Positions 1 through 9,668 of a stretch of 45,743 bases of DNA are shown here, piece by piece; position 1 is the stretch's first letter; each line of letters starts with the position of its first letter. The position numbers were made by a program, and so were the translations under genes. Location of the stretch: positions 1 through 45,743 of the forward strand of contig DUBB01000005.1 of NCBI GenBank assembly GCA_012960535.1. The letters run 5' to 3'. The notes below the pieces were generated by a model. That model saw only the letters and a program-made list of their open reading frames with translations. It was not told the DNA's origin and did not search any database. Source of the stretch: Gammaproteobacteria bacterium. Lineage in GTDB: Bacteria > Pseudomonadota > Gammaproteobacteria > Pseudomonadales > Azotimanducaceae.

Positions 1-30
1 GTGCCGGTTCGATTCCGGCCCTCGGTACCA
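1..30 (+). tRNA. 3' end of a tRNA-Leu (partial, runs off the window)
   Basis: These 30 bases are identical to the T-arm, acceptor 3' strand and CCA of the complete tRNA-Leu at 1321-1407, but on the opposite strand. Only the 3' third of the gene is inside the window, so it cannot be told whether the rest exists upstream or whether this is just an attachment-site copy of the tRNA end. Confidence 0.6.
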
Positions 31-98
31 TTTTAGACTTTTTAACTCTGCTAACCTATTGATCAGTCTCGCAATTCTCTGAATTAGGCGAGGGACAG
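1..98 (+). repeat. Left arm of a 98-bp perfect inverted repeat (tRNA-Leu end plus trailer)
   Basis: Positions 1-98 are the exact reverse complement of 1253-1350. The arm holds the tRNA-Leu 3' end (1-30) and 68 bp of trailer. The trailer contains a small imperfect hairpin (about 70-94, CTCGCAATT against AATTAGGCGAG). The last 13 codons of the recombinase gene lie within it. Arms in inverted rather than direct orientation are unusual for an integrated element. An assembly artefact at the window edge is possible. Confidence 0.9.
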
Positions 99-1249
99 GG
101 CTTTTCAACAAGCTTTCCCATCCATAAACCACAAAATTCTAGAGAGTATCCGTCTCCATATCCTTGCCCAACTGTCTTCAGGCTCCATCCTCCGAGCTGA
201 TCAATGAGATCTGTATTCGCTCCAACATTTCTTAGCCTATCTCTGAAGCTATGCCTTAATCCGTGAATGACATAAGTATTACCAATCACAGTTTTGAGCC
301 ATTTGTTGATCGCTGCACTTGCAGAATTACTCTTACAGGTCGTTTCATTGCTATAACGAGGAAAACAAAATGAATGATCCGCACTTTTAACCTTCTGGGC
401 TGCCCATAGCGCTTCCCCAACGAGTGGAATAACTCTTTTGCTAGATGCGGTCTTTAAGCGTCTACTGCCATGAGGGGCTATTTCAAGATAAGGGACAACG
501 TTATCTAAATGCAGGTCTTCCTGACGTAATCCTACGGCTTCTGACAAGCGCATTCCTGTGTCTGAAATCATTGCAACAAGCCAGCGTAAATCATCATCTA
601 ATGCACGACAAGACATCTGGAGCTTAACCATGAAATTGGGTGGTATTGCTTTACGCTTTTCGGTCTGGATATCTGACGGGATATAGACCTTAGCAAATGG
701 ATTGTTACAGCTAAGACCCTGCTCATTGATGATAAAATTGAACATTGCCTTCAAGGCCCCAGTGATCCGCAGAACAGATGCGTTACTCAATTGTCGACCA
801 AACAACCAATCCCTAAATGTTGCAGCGTTTGCAGTTGAGTACTGATTAATACTTCGTTGGCCTAAACAATCCTCCAGATAACTGATGTTCCTTTTGGCCG
901 TTCTGGCAAACAGTTCACCTCGCCCCTTTCCTTTAACCAAAACATAAGTTTCAAGAAGCTGCTGGGTCGTAGGAAAGCCCTTATCTGGAGAAGCAGGAAC
1001 AGCCCTGCGGATACTTTTAAGAGGATCATCCATCTGAGACAGGCGAAGCTTTAACCAGTGATCATCTAACTTGGATGCAATATGTTTCGCAGCAAAAGAT
1101 GCGCTAGTAGAAGATTTAGTCCGTAGCGACTTAACAAACCTTAGTCGAGAGTAATACGGCTCTAAATCTTTAGGAATCACACGACAGAAATAATAAACGC
1201 CCTCTTTCGTGTATGTATATTTCGGGTGTACTTTTACCTTCGGTTTCAC
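56..1249 (-). CDS. int: Tyrosine recombinase / phage-type integrase
   Basis: This 397-residue protein is a complete tyrosine recombinase. The N-terminal part (about 10-70) resembles the short DUF6538-type domain of tRNA-targeting integrases, followed by a SAM-like core-binding domain (about 95-185). The catalytic domain shows the Arg of TGMRLSE (R234), the Lys of LKTASSKR (K266), HGLRHSFRDR (H329, R332), the GGW tryptophan (W355) and the likely nucleophile Y364. It lies just downstream of, and in the same direction as, the tRNA-Leu at 1321-1407, the usual place for an integrase that targets a tRNA 3' end. Its start is only 3 nt from the right repeat arm and its last 13 codons lie inside the left arm. 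No cargo genes or excisionase accompany it. Confidence 0.9.
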   Translation of the reverse strand: MKPKVKVHPKYTYTKEGVYYFCRVIPKDLEPYYSRLRFVKSLRTKSSTSASFAAKHIASKLDDHWLKLRLSQMDDPLKSIRRAVPASPDKGFPTTQQLLETYVLVKGKGRGELFARTAKRNISYLEDCLGQRSINQYSTANAATFRDWLFGRQLSNASVLRITGALKAMFNFIINEQGLSCNNPFAKVYIPSDIQTEKRKAIPPNFMVKLQMSCRALDDDLRWLVAMISDTGMRLSEAVGLRQEDLHLDNVVPYLEIAPHGSRRLKTASSKRVIPLVGEALWAAQKVKSADHSFCFPRYSNETTCKSNSASAAINKWLKTVIGNTYVIHGLRHSFRDRLRNVGANTDLIDQLGGWSLKTVGQGYGDGYSLEFCGLWMGKLVEKPCPSPNSENCETDQ

Positions 1250-1252
1250 CTA

Positions 1253-1350
1253 CTGTCCCTCGCCTAATTCAGAGAATTGCGAGACTGATCAATAGGTTAG
1301 CAGAGTTAAAAAGTCTAAAATGGTACCGAGGGCCGGAATCGAACCGGCAC
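1253..1350 (-). repeat. Right arm of the 98-bp inverted repeat
   Basis: This is the exact reverse complement of 1-98. It contains the last 30 nt of the complete tRNA-Leu (1321-1350) and the 68-bp trailer between that tRNA and the recombinase start codon at 1249. The trailer hairpin may act as the tRNA terminator or as part of the recombinase binding region. Confidence 0.9.
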
Positions 1351-1407
1351 TCCCGTGAAGGAACCGGATTTTGAATCCGGCGCGTCTACCAGTTCCGCCA
1401 CCCCGGC
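1321..1407 (-). tRNA. tRNA-Leu (anticodon CAA)
   Basis: The 87-nt gene reads on the minus strand from GCCGGGG to an encoded CCA. The anticodon stem CCGGA/TCCGG closes the loop TTCAAAA, giving anticodon CAA. A long variable arm, as expected for tRNA-Leu, precedes the T-arm with GGTTCGATTCC. Its 3' end is duplicated in inverted orientation at 1-30, and a tyrosine recombinase gene lies directly downstream. Confidence 0.96.
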
Positions 1408-1421
1408 ACGTGAGGCCGGAG

Positions 1422-1450
1422 AGTATAGCAGAGGCGTAGTTTATTGCGAA
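1422..1450 (-). promoter_or_regulatory. Sigma-70 promoter of tRNA-Leu
   Basis: Read on the minus strand there is a -35-like TTCGCA (1445-1450) and a -10 TATACT (1422-1427) with exactly 17 bp between them. The -10 ends 14 bp upstream of the mature tRNA 5' end. Confidence 0.65.
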
Positions 1451-1614
1451 CAGATCTTTGCCCTTGGCCGAGCTGCAGTAAAGTGACTCGGTTTTGGCTG
1501 ATTCACTCCCTGCTCATAAGGGGGCTTTGCGCGGCGCCATCATCTCTACATTGAATCCGGTTGGAAGTTTCACTATTGCGGTTTTAGCCAGAGTCCAACG
1601 GCCTGGCTTATTGA

Positions 1615-1623
1615 TGCTACAAT
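1615..1623 (+). promoter_or_regulatory. Candidate extended -10 promoter for queA
   Basis: The sequence TGCTACAAT forms an extended -10 element 33 bp upstream of the queA start. No good -35 hexamer is visible, which is tolerated when the TGn extension is present. The rest of 1451-1614 shows nothing recognisable. Confidence 0.4.
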
Positions 1624-1656
1624 CGGCGTCGATTTCCCCCTGAATGACTTTAATAG

Positions 1657-2694
1657 ATGAAACGTTCTGATTTCTATTATGAGCTCCCGCCTGAATTGAT
1701 TGCCTCCCAGCCAGCAGTCCAGCGTTCAGATAGCCGGCTAATGCATGTTGATATCTCGTCGGGGACAATCAGTCACCATCGTTTTTCTGAATTCCCCTCT
1801 CTGCTATCAAACCAGGATCTACTGGTTTTTAATGATACCAGGGTGATTCCGGCTCGTTTTTTGGGGCGCAAATCAACCGGTGGCAAAGTTGAAATTCTAC
1901 TCGAGAGGATAACATCGGACTTCACAGCAAAGGCTTTGATCAGGAGCAGCAAGCCCCTTAGAAAGGGGGCAGAAATAATTCTGTCGGCTGATCTGCCGCC
2001 GGTTACGGTTGAAGGCAGGCAAGGACAGTTCTATCTACTAAGCTTTCCACTGCCCGGGGTTTCCAGTATTGCTGGGAGCCTGGGTCAGGTACCGCTACCG
2101 CCTTATATCGACCGAGCTGCAACAGCCGTTGATGTGGAAAGGTACCAGACGGTATTTGCACGCCATGATGGTGCAGTCGCGGCACCTACGGCGGGGTTGC
2201 ATTTCGATTATGGGATGCTCGAAAAGCTCGATAGGAAGGGTCTGCAGCGCGAGGCAGTCACGTTGCATGTCGGTGCCGGTACGTTCCAACCGGTGCGGGT
2301 TGAAGATATTGAAACCCATGATATGCATAGCGAATGGCTTCAGGTCAGCGAACAAAGCTGTGCTGCGATTGCCCAGTGCAGAGCGCGTAATGGCGCGGTG
2401 GTTGCTGTGGGCACTACCAGTGCTCGGGCACTCGAGGCGGCGTCGTCATCAGGTATTGCGTCTGCTTTTCAGGGTGATACCCGCATTTTCATCTACCCTG
2501 GGTACCGCTTTAGGAGTGTTGACAGCCTGCTGACCAATTTCCATTTGCCAGAATCCACTCTGCTCATGTTAGTCAGTGCTTTCGCCGGTTCGAAACTCAT
2601 CAAAGAAGCTTATCGACAGGCCATAGATCAAAAGTATCGATTCTTCAGCTATGGTGATGCGATGCTCCTTTCTAACGAGTATACAGTTAGGTAG
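1657..2694 (+). CDS. queA: S-adenosylmethionine:tRNA ribosyltransferase-isomerase QueA
   Basis: QueA transfers and isomerises the ribose of AdoMet onto 7-aminomethyl-7-deazaguanine in tRNA, forming epoxyqueuosine, a cytosolic step of queuosine biosynthesis. The 345 residues match the family length and begin with the characteristic MKRSDFYYELPPELIA. Other family segments are FNDTRVIPARFLG, PTAGLHFD and TNFHLPESTLLMLVSAF near the C-terminus. It is followed by tgt, the preceding enzyme of the same pathway. The usual queA-tgt neighbourhood is interrupted here by about 650 bp holding a tandem repeat and a monooxygenase stump. Confidence 0.97.
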   Translation: MKRSDFYYELPPELIASQPAVQRSDSRLMHVDISSGTISHHRFSEFPSLLSNQDLLVFNDTRVIPARFLGRKSTGGKVEILLERITSDFTAKALIRSSKPLRKGAEIILSADLPPVTVEGRQGQFYLLSFPLPGVSSIAGSLGQVPLPPYIDRAATAVDVERYQTVFARHDGAVAAPTAGLHFDYGMLEKLDRKGLQREAVTLHVGAGTFQPVRVEDIETHDMHSEWLQVSEQSCAAIAQCRARNGAVVAVGTTSARALEAASSSGIASAFQGDTRIFIYPGYRFRSVDSLLTNFHLPESTLLMLVSAFAGSKLIKEAYRQAIDQKYRFFSYGDAMLLSNEYTVR

Positions 2695-2856
2695 GGCAAA
2701 GGCCTAACCCCTGTATAGTCGATTTGGCACTACAGTTATTGCAAGGATTACAGGGGGGTAATTGACCAGAATAATATAGATAGGACCTGAATTGCCCCGG
2801 TGGTAGGCTGGCTTAGGGCGTCTGGCGTGGGCGCAAAAAAATTTAAGTGGAAGAAA

Positions 2857-2952
2857 CATTAGTAAAAAAACATTAGTAAAAAACATTAGTAAAAAACATT
2901 AGTAAAAAACATTAGTAAAAGAAGTACTAGTAAAAGAGATATTAGTAAAAGA
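2857..2952 (+). repeat. 13-bp tandem repeat array (CATTAGTAAAAAA)
   Basis: Four to five near-perfect units of CATTAGTAAAAAA (13-14 bp) run from 2857 to about 2922. Two degenerate units ending in TAGTAAAAGA follow. The array sits directly upstream of the ribosome binding site of the monooxygenase stump at 2979. There are no spacers, so it is not a CRISPR. It looks like slippage expansion of an A-rich leader. The bases between queA and the array (2695-2856) hold nothing I recognise. Confidence 0.85.
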
Positions 2953-2978
2953 AATAGTCATATGAAGGGGATGCTGCT

Positions 2979-4474
<1,496 letters not shown>

Positions 4475-4585
4475 TTTCCTACATCGATCAAGGAGTGATT
4501 GCGTCTGGGGCTTGTAATCTGGACAATACAGCTCTTCTGAAATGATGACTGCAATACTGTTGCAGTTCCTGAAAGAGAGAGTCCT

Positions 4586-4912
4586 ATGCTTGAATGGTTG
4601 ATTCCCAATGCTCATGCCGCGGATGGGGGAAGCTCCATACCGGGTCTGGATATATTTATCCTGGTTGCTTTTGCCCTTGTTTTCTATTTCATGCTCTGGC
4701 GACCACAGAGTAAACGCGCCAAGGAACACAGGGAGTTGATCGCTAATCTTGCTAAGGGAGATGAGATTATCTCCAGTGGTGGATTAGTCGGTAAAATAAC
4801 AAAAGTAGAAGAACAGTTCATCGTTTTTGAGGTTTCGGACAAGGTGGAACTCAAACTTCAAAAAAGCGCTGTGACAGCGGCCTTACCTAAGGGAACAATA
4901 AAATCCATTTGA
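4586..4912 (+). CDS. yajC: Sec translocon accessory protein YajC
   Basis: YajC is a small inner-membrane subunit of the SecDF-YajC complex, which assists protein export through SecYEG. The 108-residue protein has one membrane span (about 19-39, ending in LVFYFMLWRPQ) and a cytoplasmic basic tail. The conserved KGDEIISSGGLVGKI segment follows. It lies directly upstream of secD, as in most Proteobacteria. The 111-bp leader 4475-4585 could hold its own promoter, but no convincing hexamer pair was found. Confidence 0.96.
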   Translation: MLEWLIPNAHAADGGSSIPGLDIFILVAFALVFYFMLWRPQSKRAKEHRELIANLAKGDEIISSGGLVGKITKVEEQFIVFEVSDKVELKLQKSAVTAALPKGTIKSI

Positions 4913-4943
4913 ATTTTATCGATAGTATTACTGGATCCTGCCT

Positions 4944-6800
4944 GTGTTGAACCGATATCCATTGTGGAAAAATCTGCTGGTCCTGGGCGTCTTGTTGTTC
5001 GGGATTATTTATGCGTTGCCTAATGCTTACCCGCCGGATTTCGCCGTCCAGATTTCTAATGAAAGAAGCGAGATTGCAATCACCCAGCGGGAGCTGGCGG
5101 TTGCAGTTGACAGCCTGGCGCATGCGGCAGTTTCATATACCTCGTCCGAATTAACCTCGGCAAGCGGCCTCATACGATTTCCAACGGCGGATGATCAGTT
5201 GCAGGGCCAGACGATCATACAAAGATCGCTGCATGATCTTTCTGATACTTATATTGTGGCATTGAATTCGGCACCAACCACACCAGACTGGCTTCGTCAG
5301 TTGGGTGCAGAACCCATGAAGTACGGGTTAGATCTGCGCGGAGGGGTGCATTTTTTGATGGAAGTTGATACCGAACGGGCGGTTGCAGAGCGTCTTGAAG
5401 GTATGCAACAGGACATCAAGCGATCTCTTAGGACCGGCGAAGAACGGGTGCGTTACCAGAGTAGTGATATCGTCAATGGTCAAACCCTCAGGATTTCCTT
5501 TGCTAGTGCCGAGTTAAGATTTAAGGCCAGGCAGCAAATAGAACCCGCTTATCAGCAGTTCGCTATCACAACCGCAGAAGACCAGGCGTTTGATCTGCTG
5601 CTGACCATGAATAATGCAGCCATTCGTGAAATAGAAGACTTTGCAGTCCAGCAGAACCTGCAAACAATCAGAAACAGGGTCAATGAGCTTGGCGTAGCTG
5701 AGCCTCTGGTGCAGCGGCTGGGCCGACAACGTATCGTCGTGGACCTGCCCGGTGTTCAGGATACCGCTGAAGCCAAGAAGATCCTCGGCAAAGTGGCTAC
5801 GTTGGAATTCAGAATGGAGGCTAAACCCGGGGCATCGAAGTCAACGATATTACCCTTTGATTATGACGGCCGGTCAGTTCGGGTGGAGCGAGACCTGATT
5901 CTGCGGGGAGAGCGTGTGTTTGACGCTCAAGTCGGGTTTGATCCTGATACCGGGCTACCTCAAGCCAATATTACCCTCGATAGTGAAGGCGGGGAACTGA
6001 TGCACCGGGCGACTCGTTATAATATTGGTCGGCGCATGGCTGTCATATTTATAGAAACAAAGACGCGTGATCGCTACGAAATGGTCGCTGGGCAGGAGGT
6101 GAAGATCTCGGAGCCTTATGTTGAAAAGAAGATTATATCCCTGGCAACAGTTCAGGCAGCGCTTGGGGTTAACTTCAGGATTACCGGCTTGCAGTCCGGA
6201 GAAGCTCGCGAACTGGCCCTGCTGCTGCGTGCAGGTGCTCTGGCAGCTGATATGTTCATAGCAGAAGAAAGAACGGTGGGTGCGAGCCTGGGTAAGGAAA
6301 ATATTGAGCTGGGTGCGACTTCGGTGGTGGTTGGTTTTGGCCTTGTAGTTTTGTTTATGCTGTTCTTTTACAAGGTCTTTGGTATCGCAGCGAATATTGC
6401 CCTGATTTCTAATCTGGTTTTGCTGGTCGCCGTTATGTCCAGTATATCAGCGACTTTAACATTGCCGGGTATTGCCGGAATCGTACTGACAGTGGGTATG
6501 GCTGTGGATGCCAATGTCTTGATTTTTTCCAGAATCAAGGAAGAACTGGGCAATAGGATGACGCCACAGATGGCGATTAATGCGGGTTTCGATCGTGCAT
6601 TCGTAACGATCCTGGACGCTAACCTGACGACCTTGCTTGTTGCCGTTATTCTCTACAGCATCGGTACCGGCTCGGTAAAGGGTTTCGCCATAACCCTTTC
6701 AATAGGAATTCTGACTTCGATGTTTACCGCTGTTATGGGCACCCGGGCAATAGTTAATTTGATATATGGTGGACGGAACATTAAGAGGTTACTGATCTGA
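4944..6800 (+). CDS. secD: Protein translocase subunit SecD
   Basis: SecD uses the proton gradient to pull exported proteins through the translocon from the periplasmic side. The 618 residues start at GTG, giving the expected MLNRYPLWKNLL. The protein has an N-terminal span (about 11-29), the DLRGGVHFLMEVD motif at 130, large periplasmic domains and a C-terminal five-span bundle (about 450-615). That bundle includes GMAVDANVLIFSRIKEEL. The stop codon overlaps the secF start by one base, so the two are probably translationally coupled. Confidence 0.98.
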   Translation: MLNRYPLWKNLLVLGVLLFGIIYALPNAYPPDFAVQISNERSEIAITQRELAVAVDSLAHAAVSYTSSELTSASGLIRFPTADDQLQGQTIIQRSLHDLSDTYIVALNSAPTTPDWLRQLGAEPMKYGLDLRGGVHFLMEVDTERAVAERLEGMQQDIKRSLRTGEERVRYQSSDIVNGQTLRISFASAELRFKARQQIEPAYQQFAITTAEDQAFDLLLTMNNAAIREIEDFAVQQNLQTIRNRVNELGVAEPLVQRLGRQRIVVDLPGVQDTAEAKKILGKVATLEFRMEAKPGASKSTILPFDYDGRSVRVERDLILRGERVFDAQVGFDPDTGLPQANITLDSEGGELMHRATRYNIGRRMAVIFIETKTRDRYEMVAGQEVKISEPYVEKKIISLATVQAALGVNFRITGLQSGEARELALLLRAGALAADMFIAEERTVGASLGKENIELGATSVVVGFGLVVLFMLFFYKVFGIAANIALISNLVLLVAVMSSISATLTLPGIAGIVLTVGMAVDANVLIFSRIKEELGNRMTPQMAINAGFDRAFVTILDANLTTLLVAVILYSIGTGSVKGFAITLSIGILTSMFTAVMGTRAIVNLIYGGRNIKRLLI

Positions 6801-7729
6801 TGGCTAAGGCTTACAGCTTTGATTTCATGTCTTATCGTAAGCAGGCGGCGATTGCTTCGATTCTATTGCTCATAGTATCCGTCGCTAGCATCGTACTGCG
6901 TTCCTTGGAGTGGGGTCTTGATTTTACGGGGGGTACGCTGGTTGAGGTGACCTATGAAGCAGCGGCTTTTCCAGAAGCGATTCGTGCAGAGTTGGACCAG
7001 GCAGGGTATAGCGGTCATGTGGTGCAGTATTTTGGATCTGATCGAGATATTCTGGTGCGTATGCCACCGCAGAAAAACCTATCGGACAAGGATAATGCCC
7101 GATTGGGTGATGGTCTTCTGGTTGCATTGCAGGCAGGAACGAGTAACCAATTGGTATTGAGAAGAGCTGAATTTGTAGGGCCGGCCGTCGGCGAAGAATT
7201 AACTAATCAAGGCGGGCTTGGTTTGTTAGCCGCCCTGGGTATGGTTTTGCTGTACGTTTCTTTTCGTTTCCAGCTCAAGTTTGCGCTTGGCGCTGTGCTG
7301 GCGCTTTTTCACGATGTGGTCATAACACTGGGTGTTTTTTCAATCATTCGATGGGAATTTGACACAACCGTATTAGCCGCGCTACTTGCGGTGATCGGTT
7401 ATTCGTTGAATGATACCATCGTGGTTTCCGACCGGATCCGGGAAAATTTCAGAAAGCTAAGGCGGGGGAGTTCCGAGGAGATTATTAACGCCTCGCTGAA
7501 CCAGACCCTCGGTAGAACTCTGATCACATCATTCACGACTCTACTGGTTCTTTTTGCTTTGCTGATTCTTGGTGGAGAGTTAATTAGTGGTTTCGCAAAG
7601 GCACTTATTATAGGCGTCGTAGTGGGTACCTATTCATCCATCTATGTTGCTGCAAATACCTTACTGGCTCTGAAATTGGATCGAGATGACTTGCTGGTGC
7701 CCGTGAAAGAAGGCGCTGAATTAGAATAA
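6800..7729 (+). CDS. secF: Protein translocase subunit SecF
   Basis: SecF forms the membrane motor with SecD. The 309-residue protein has an N-terminal span, the WGLDFTGGTLVEV motif (DFTGG at 41-45) and a C-terminal five-span region with ALFHDVVITLGVFS and GYSLNDTIVVSDRIREN. It shares one base with the secD stop and ends the tgt-yajC-secDF run. The 45 bp to the convergent suhB contain only a weak hairpin (around 7749-7767). Confidence 0.98.
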   Translation: MAKAYSFDFMSYRKQAAIASILLLIVSVASIVLRSLEWGLDFTGGTLVEVTYEAAAFPEAIRAELDQAGYSGHVVQYFGSDRDILVRMPPQKNLSDKDNARLGDGLLVALQAGTSNQLVLRRAEFVGPAVGEELTNQGGLGLLAALGMVLLYVSFRFQLKFALGAVLALFHDVVITLGVFSIIRWEFDTTVLAALLAVIGYSLNDTIVVSDRIRENFRKLRRGSSEEIINASLNQTLGRTLITSFTTLLVLFALLILGGELISGFAKALIIGVVVGTYSSIYVAANTLLALKLDRDDLLVPVKEGAELE

Positions 7730-7774
7730 CTGCTTTGTTTTGTCTGTTACTGCCTGTAGAAGCAGGTGTTCAAG

Positions 7775-8566
7775 TTAGTGGCCCAGGTTCCGTTTGATTA
7801 AAGGACCTAAACTCTTGAATATTTTTGGGCTGGCAGCGATGAGATCGCCATTTTTCAGGTGATCGAGTTTCCCATCAAAATCACCGAGCAGGCCACCAGC
7901 TTCTTGTACCAGTAAGGCACCTGCAGCCATATCCCAGAGTTTGAGGTTTTTCATCCACATGCCGTCCAGTCGACCTGCTGCCACATAGGCGAGTTCCAGA
8001 GCTGCACTGCCGGGCTGGCGAATTGAACATTCTCTGGTCATCAGTTCCTGAATTAATGCTGCCTGGGCGGGTATAGCCTGCTGTGGGAAGCGCCCCCCTG
8101 TGGCAATCACCGCGCCGTCTAGTAATTCAAGTTGAGAGACCCGGGTTTTTTTACCATTCAGCCTGCTGCTTTGACCCTTGGATGCAATGAATTCTTCCTG
8201 CCGGATCGGATCGATTATAATGGCATGTTCGAGCACTTCATTGTGCCGGCAGGCAATTGAAATACAGAAATGAGGGATCTGTCGAATGAAATTTGTGGTG
8301 CCGTCAATGGGGTCTATGATCCATTCGAATTCGGCTTTCTCCGGGCCGGTGATCAGTCCTCCCTCTTCGCCAGTAATGCGATGATCAGGAAAGGTCCTGC
8401 TAATGGATTCTGCTATAATTGATTCAGCATCTCGATCAATGTTTGTCACAAAATCATTATGGCCTTTCTGGCTGATTTTAATGAGGTCTGGACGGTCGAA
8501 TGCTCGGGCAACGTGAGTCGCTGCATCTCTTGCCCCGCGGAGCACTATATTAACCATTGGTTCCAT
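7775..8566 (-). CDS. suhB: Inositol-1-monophosphatase family protein SuhB
   Basis: SuhB-type proteins hydrolyse inositol monophosphate with magnesium; in E. coli SuhB also takes part in rRNA antitermination. The 263 residues contain the metal-binding sites GEEGG (E67/E68), DPIDGTTNF (D85, D88) and the late motif LWDMAAGALLVQEAGG. It is divergent from trmJ, the same neighbourhood as in E. coli, where suhB adjoins trmJ-iscR. Start context and length fit the family. Confidence 0.95.
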   Translation of the reverse strand: MEPMVNIVLRGARDAATHVARAFDRPDLIKISQKGHNDFVTNIDRDAESIIAESISRTFPDHRITGEEGGLITGPEKAEFEWIIDPIDGTTNFIRQIPHFCISIACRHNEVLEHAIIIDPIRQEEFIASKGQSSRLNGKKTRVSQLELLDGAVIATGGRFPQQAIPAQAALIQELMTRECSIRQPGSAALELAYVAAGRLDGMWMKNLKLWDMAAGALLVQEAGGLLGDFDGKLDHLKNGDLIAASPKIFKSLGPLIKRNLGH

Positions 8567-8652
8567 GGATACTGGGAGTCAAACTAGAAAGAGGCGAGAT
8601 AGTAACAGATCGTAAGCTAATTCACCTGTAATTTTCTCTTGGAAATTTAGAT

Positions 8653-9423
8653 ATGACCGAAGCACTGCTATTCCCAAAAATTCGTATCGTACTGGTAGAA
8701 ACCTCGCATCCCGGGAATGTGGGGGCCGCCGCTCGGGCCATGAAAAATATGGGTTTAACCCGTCTGTATCTCGTAAACCCTTCGGAATTTCCAAGTCCAC
8801 AGTCGACCTTCAGGGCTGTCAGTGCTGCGGACGTACTTGAAGGTGCCGAGGTATGCAGCAGTCTTGAGGATGCCATATCAGAATGTGAACTGGTGATAGG
8901 TACTTCTGCCCGGGAACGGAAAATCCCCTGGCCAATGATCGATCCAGTGATTTGTGCAAACAAGGCGCTGCAGATGAGCGATATAGGCTCAGAGACGGCG
9001 ATTGTTTTTGGCCGAGAGGATCGGGGCCTGAAGAATGAAGAACTGCAGAACTGTCATTACCATGTCAATATTCCTACCGGTGATGCCTACAGTTCGCTTA
9101 ATCTTGCCATGGCTGTTCAGGTCATTTGTTATGAGATTGTCAACCAATCAGGCCGTGAGCTTAGCAAGGAGAATTGGGATCAACCGTTGGCGTCGGCAGA
9201 GGATTTGAGCCACTTCTTCAGGCATCTTGAGGAAACCCTGGTGCAGGTAGGTTTTCATGATCCTGATAATCCCAGACAACTGATTGCCCGATTAAGGCGG
9301 CTATTCTTGAGAATTCAGCCGGACCAGATGGAGATGAATATTCTCAGGGGTTTTTTGACCGCGATTAACCAAATTGCTGTTAAGCAGGGCGATCAGGCCG
9401 TTTCTGATCAGCGTGTTGAATAA
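8653..9423 (+). CDS. trmJ: tRNA (cytidine/uridine-2'-O)-methyltransferase TrmJ
   Basis: TrmJ methylates the 2'-OH of nucleotide 32 in several tRNAs using AdoMet. The 256-residue protein has the SPOUT (SpoU) fold motifs in order: HPGNVGAAARAMKNMG near 17, IVFGREDRGLKNEEL near 117 and IPTGDAYSSLNLAMAVQV near 140. The last of these forms the trefoil knot. A C-terminal helical extension follows. It lies between suhB and iscR. The cysE gene found here in pseudomonads is absent. Confidence 0.95.
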   Translation: MTEALLFPKIRIVLVETSHPGNVGAAARAMKNMGLTRLYLVNPSEFPSPQSTFRAVSAADVLEGAEVCSSLEDAISECELVIGTSARERKIPWPMIDPVICANKALQMSDIGSETAIVFGREDRGLKNEELQNCHYHVNIPTGDAYSSLNLAMAVQVICYEIVNQSGRELSKENWDQPLASAEDLSHFFRHLEETLVQVGFHDPDNPRQLIARLRRLFLRIQPDQMEMNILRGFLTAINQIAVKQGDQAVSDQRVE

Positions 9424-9499
9424 ACTGGGGTCTGGTCGTGATGCCGGAATAAAGCATTTATGAGTTGGGCAGCGGTAATGCTGCAAGGGTATTGGCTTA

Positions 9500-9524
9500 A
9501 TACCCGACTAAAATGCTTGGTTAT
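9500..9524 (+). promoter_or_regulatory. IscR type 1 operator in front of iscR
   Basis: The 25-bp segment has left half ATACCCGACT, centre AAAAT and right half GCTTGGTTAT. By eye it agrees with about 21 of 25 positions of the type 1 IscR consensus (ATASYYGACT / AGTCRRSTAT halves). It lies 145 bp upstream of the iscR start, consistent with [2Fe-2S]-IscR repressing its own operon. The 5' leader between site and gene also has a GGCCTC/GAGGCC inverted repeat (about 9548-9589) and a short duplicated AAATGTTAAAGC segment (about 9614-9641). Confidence 0.72.
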
Positions 9525-9668
9525 TTAATGTGAGTGGAGTAAACTGGCCTCCACATTGAGAAACGGGCTCTTAGGAACTATTGAGGCCCTGGATTTAGCA
9601 CAATTAAAGCCGTTAAATGTTAAAGCCATCAAATGTTAAAGCTATTAATTATTGAGAGATAACAGTCC

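Noticed and set aside
1..1407. A complete integrative element or prophage
   Set aside because: Only the recombinase is present: no excisionase, cargo, replication or transfer genes between the arms.
2857..2952. Possible CRISPR array
   Set aside because: Units are 13 bp and contiguous with no spacers and no cas genes anywhere in the window.
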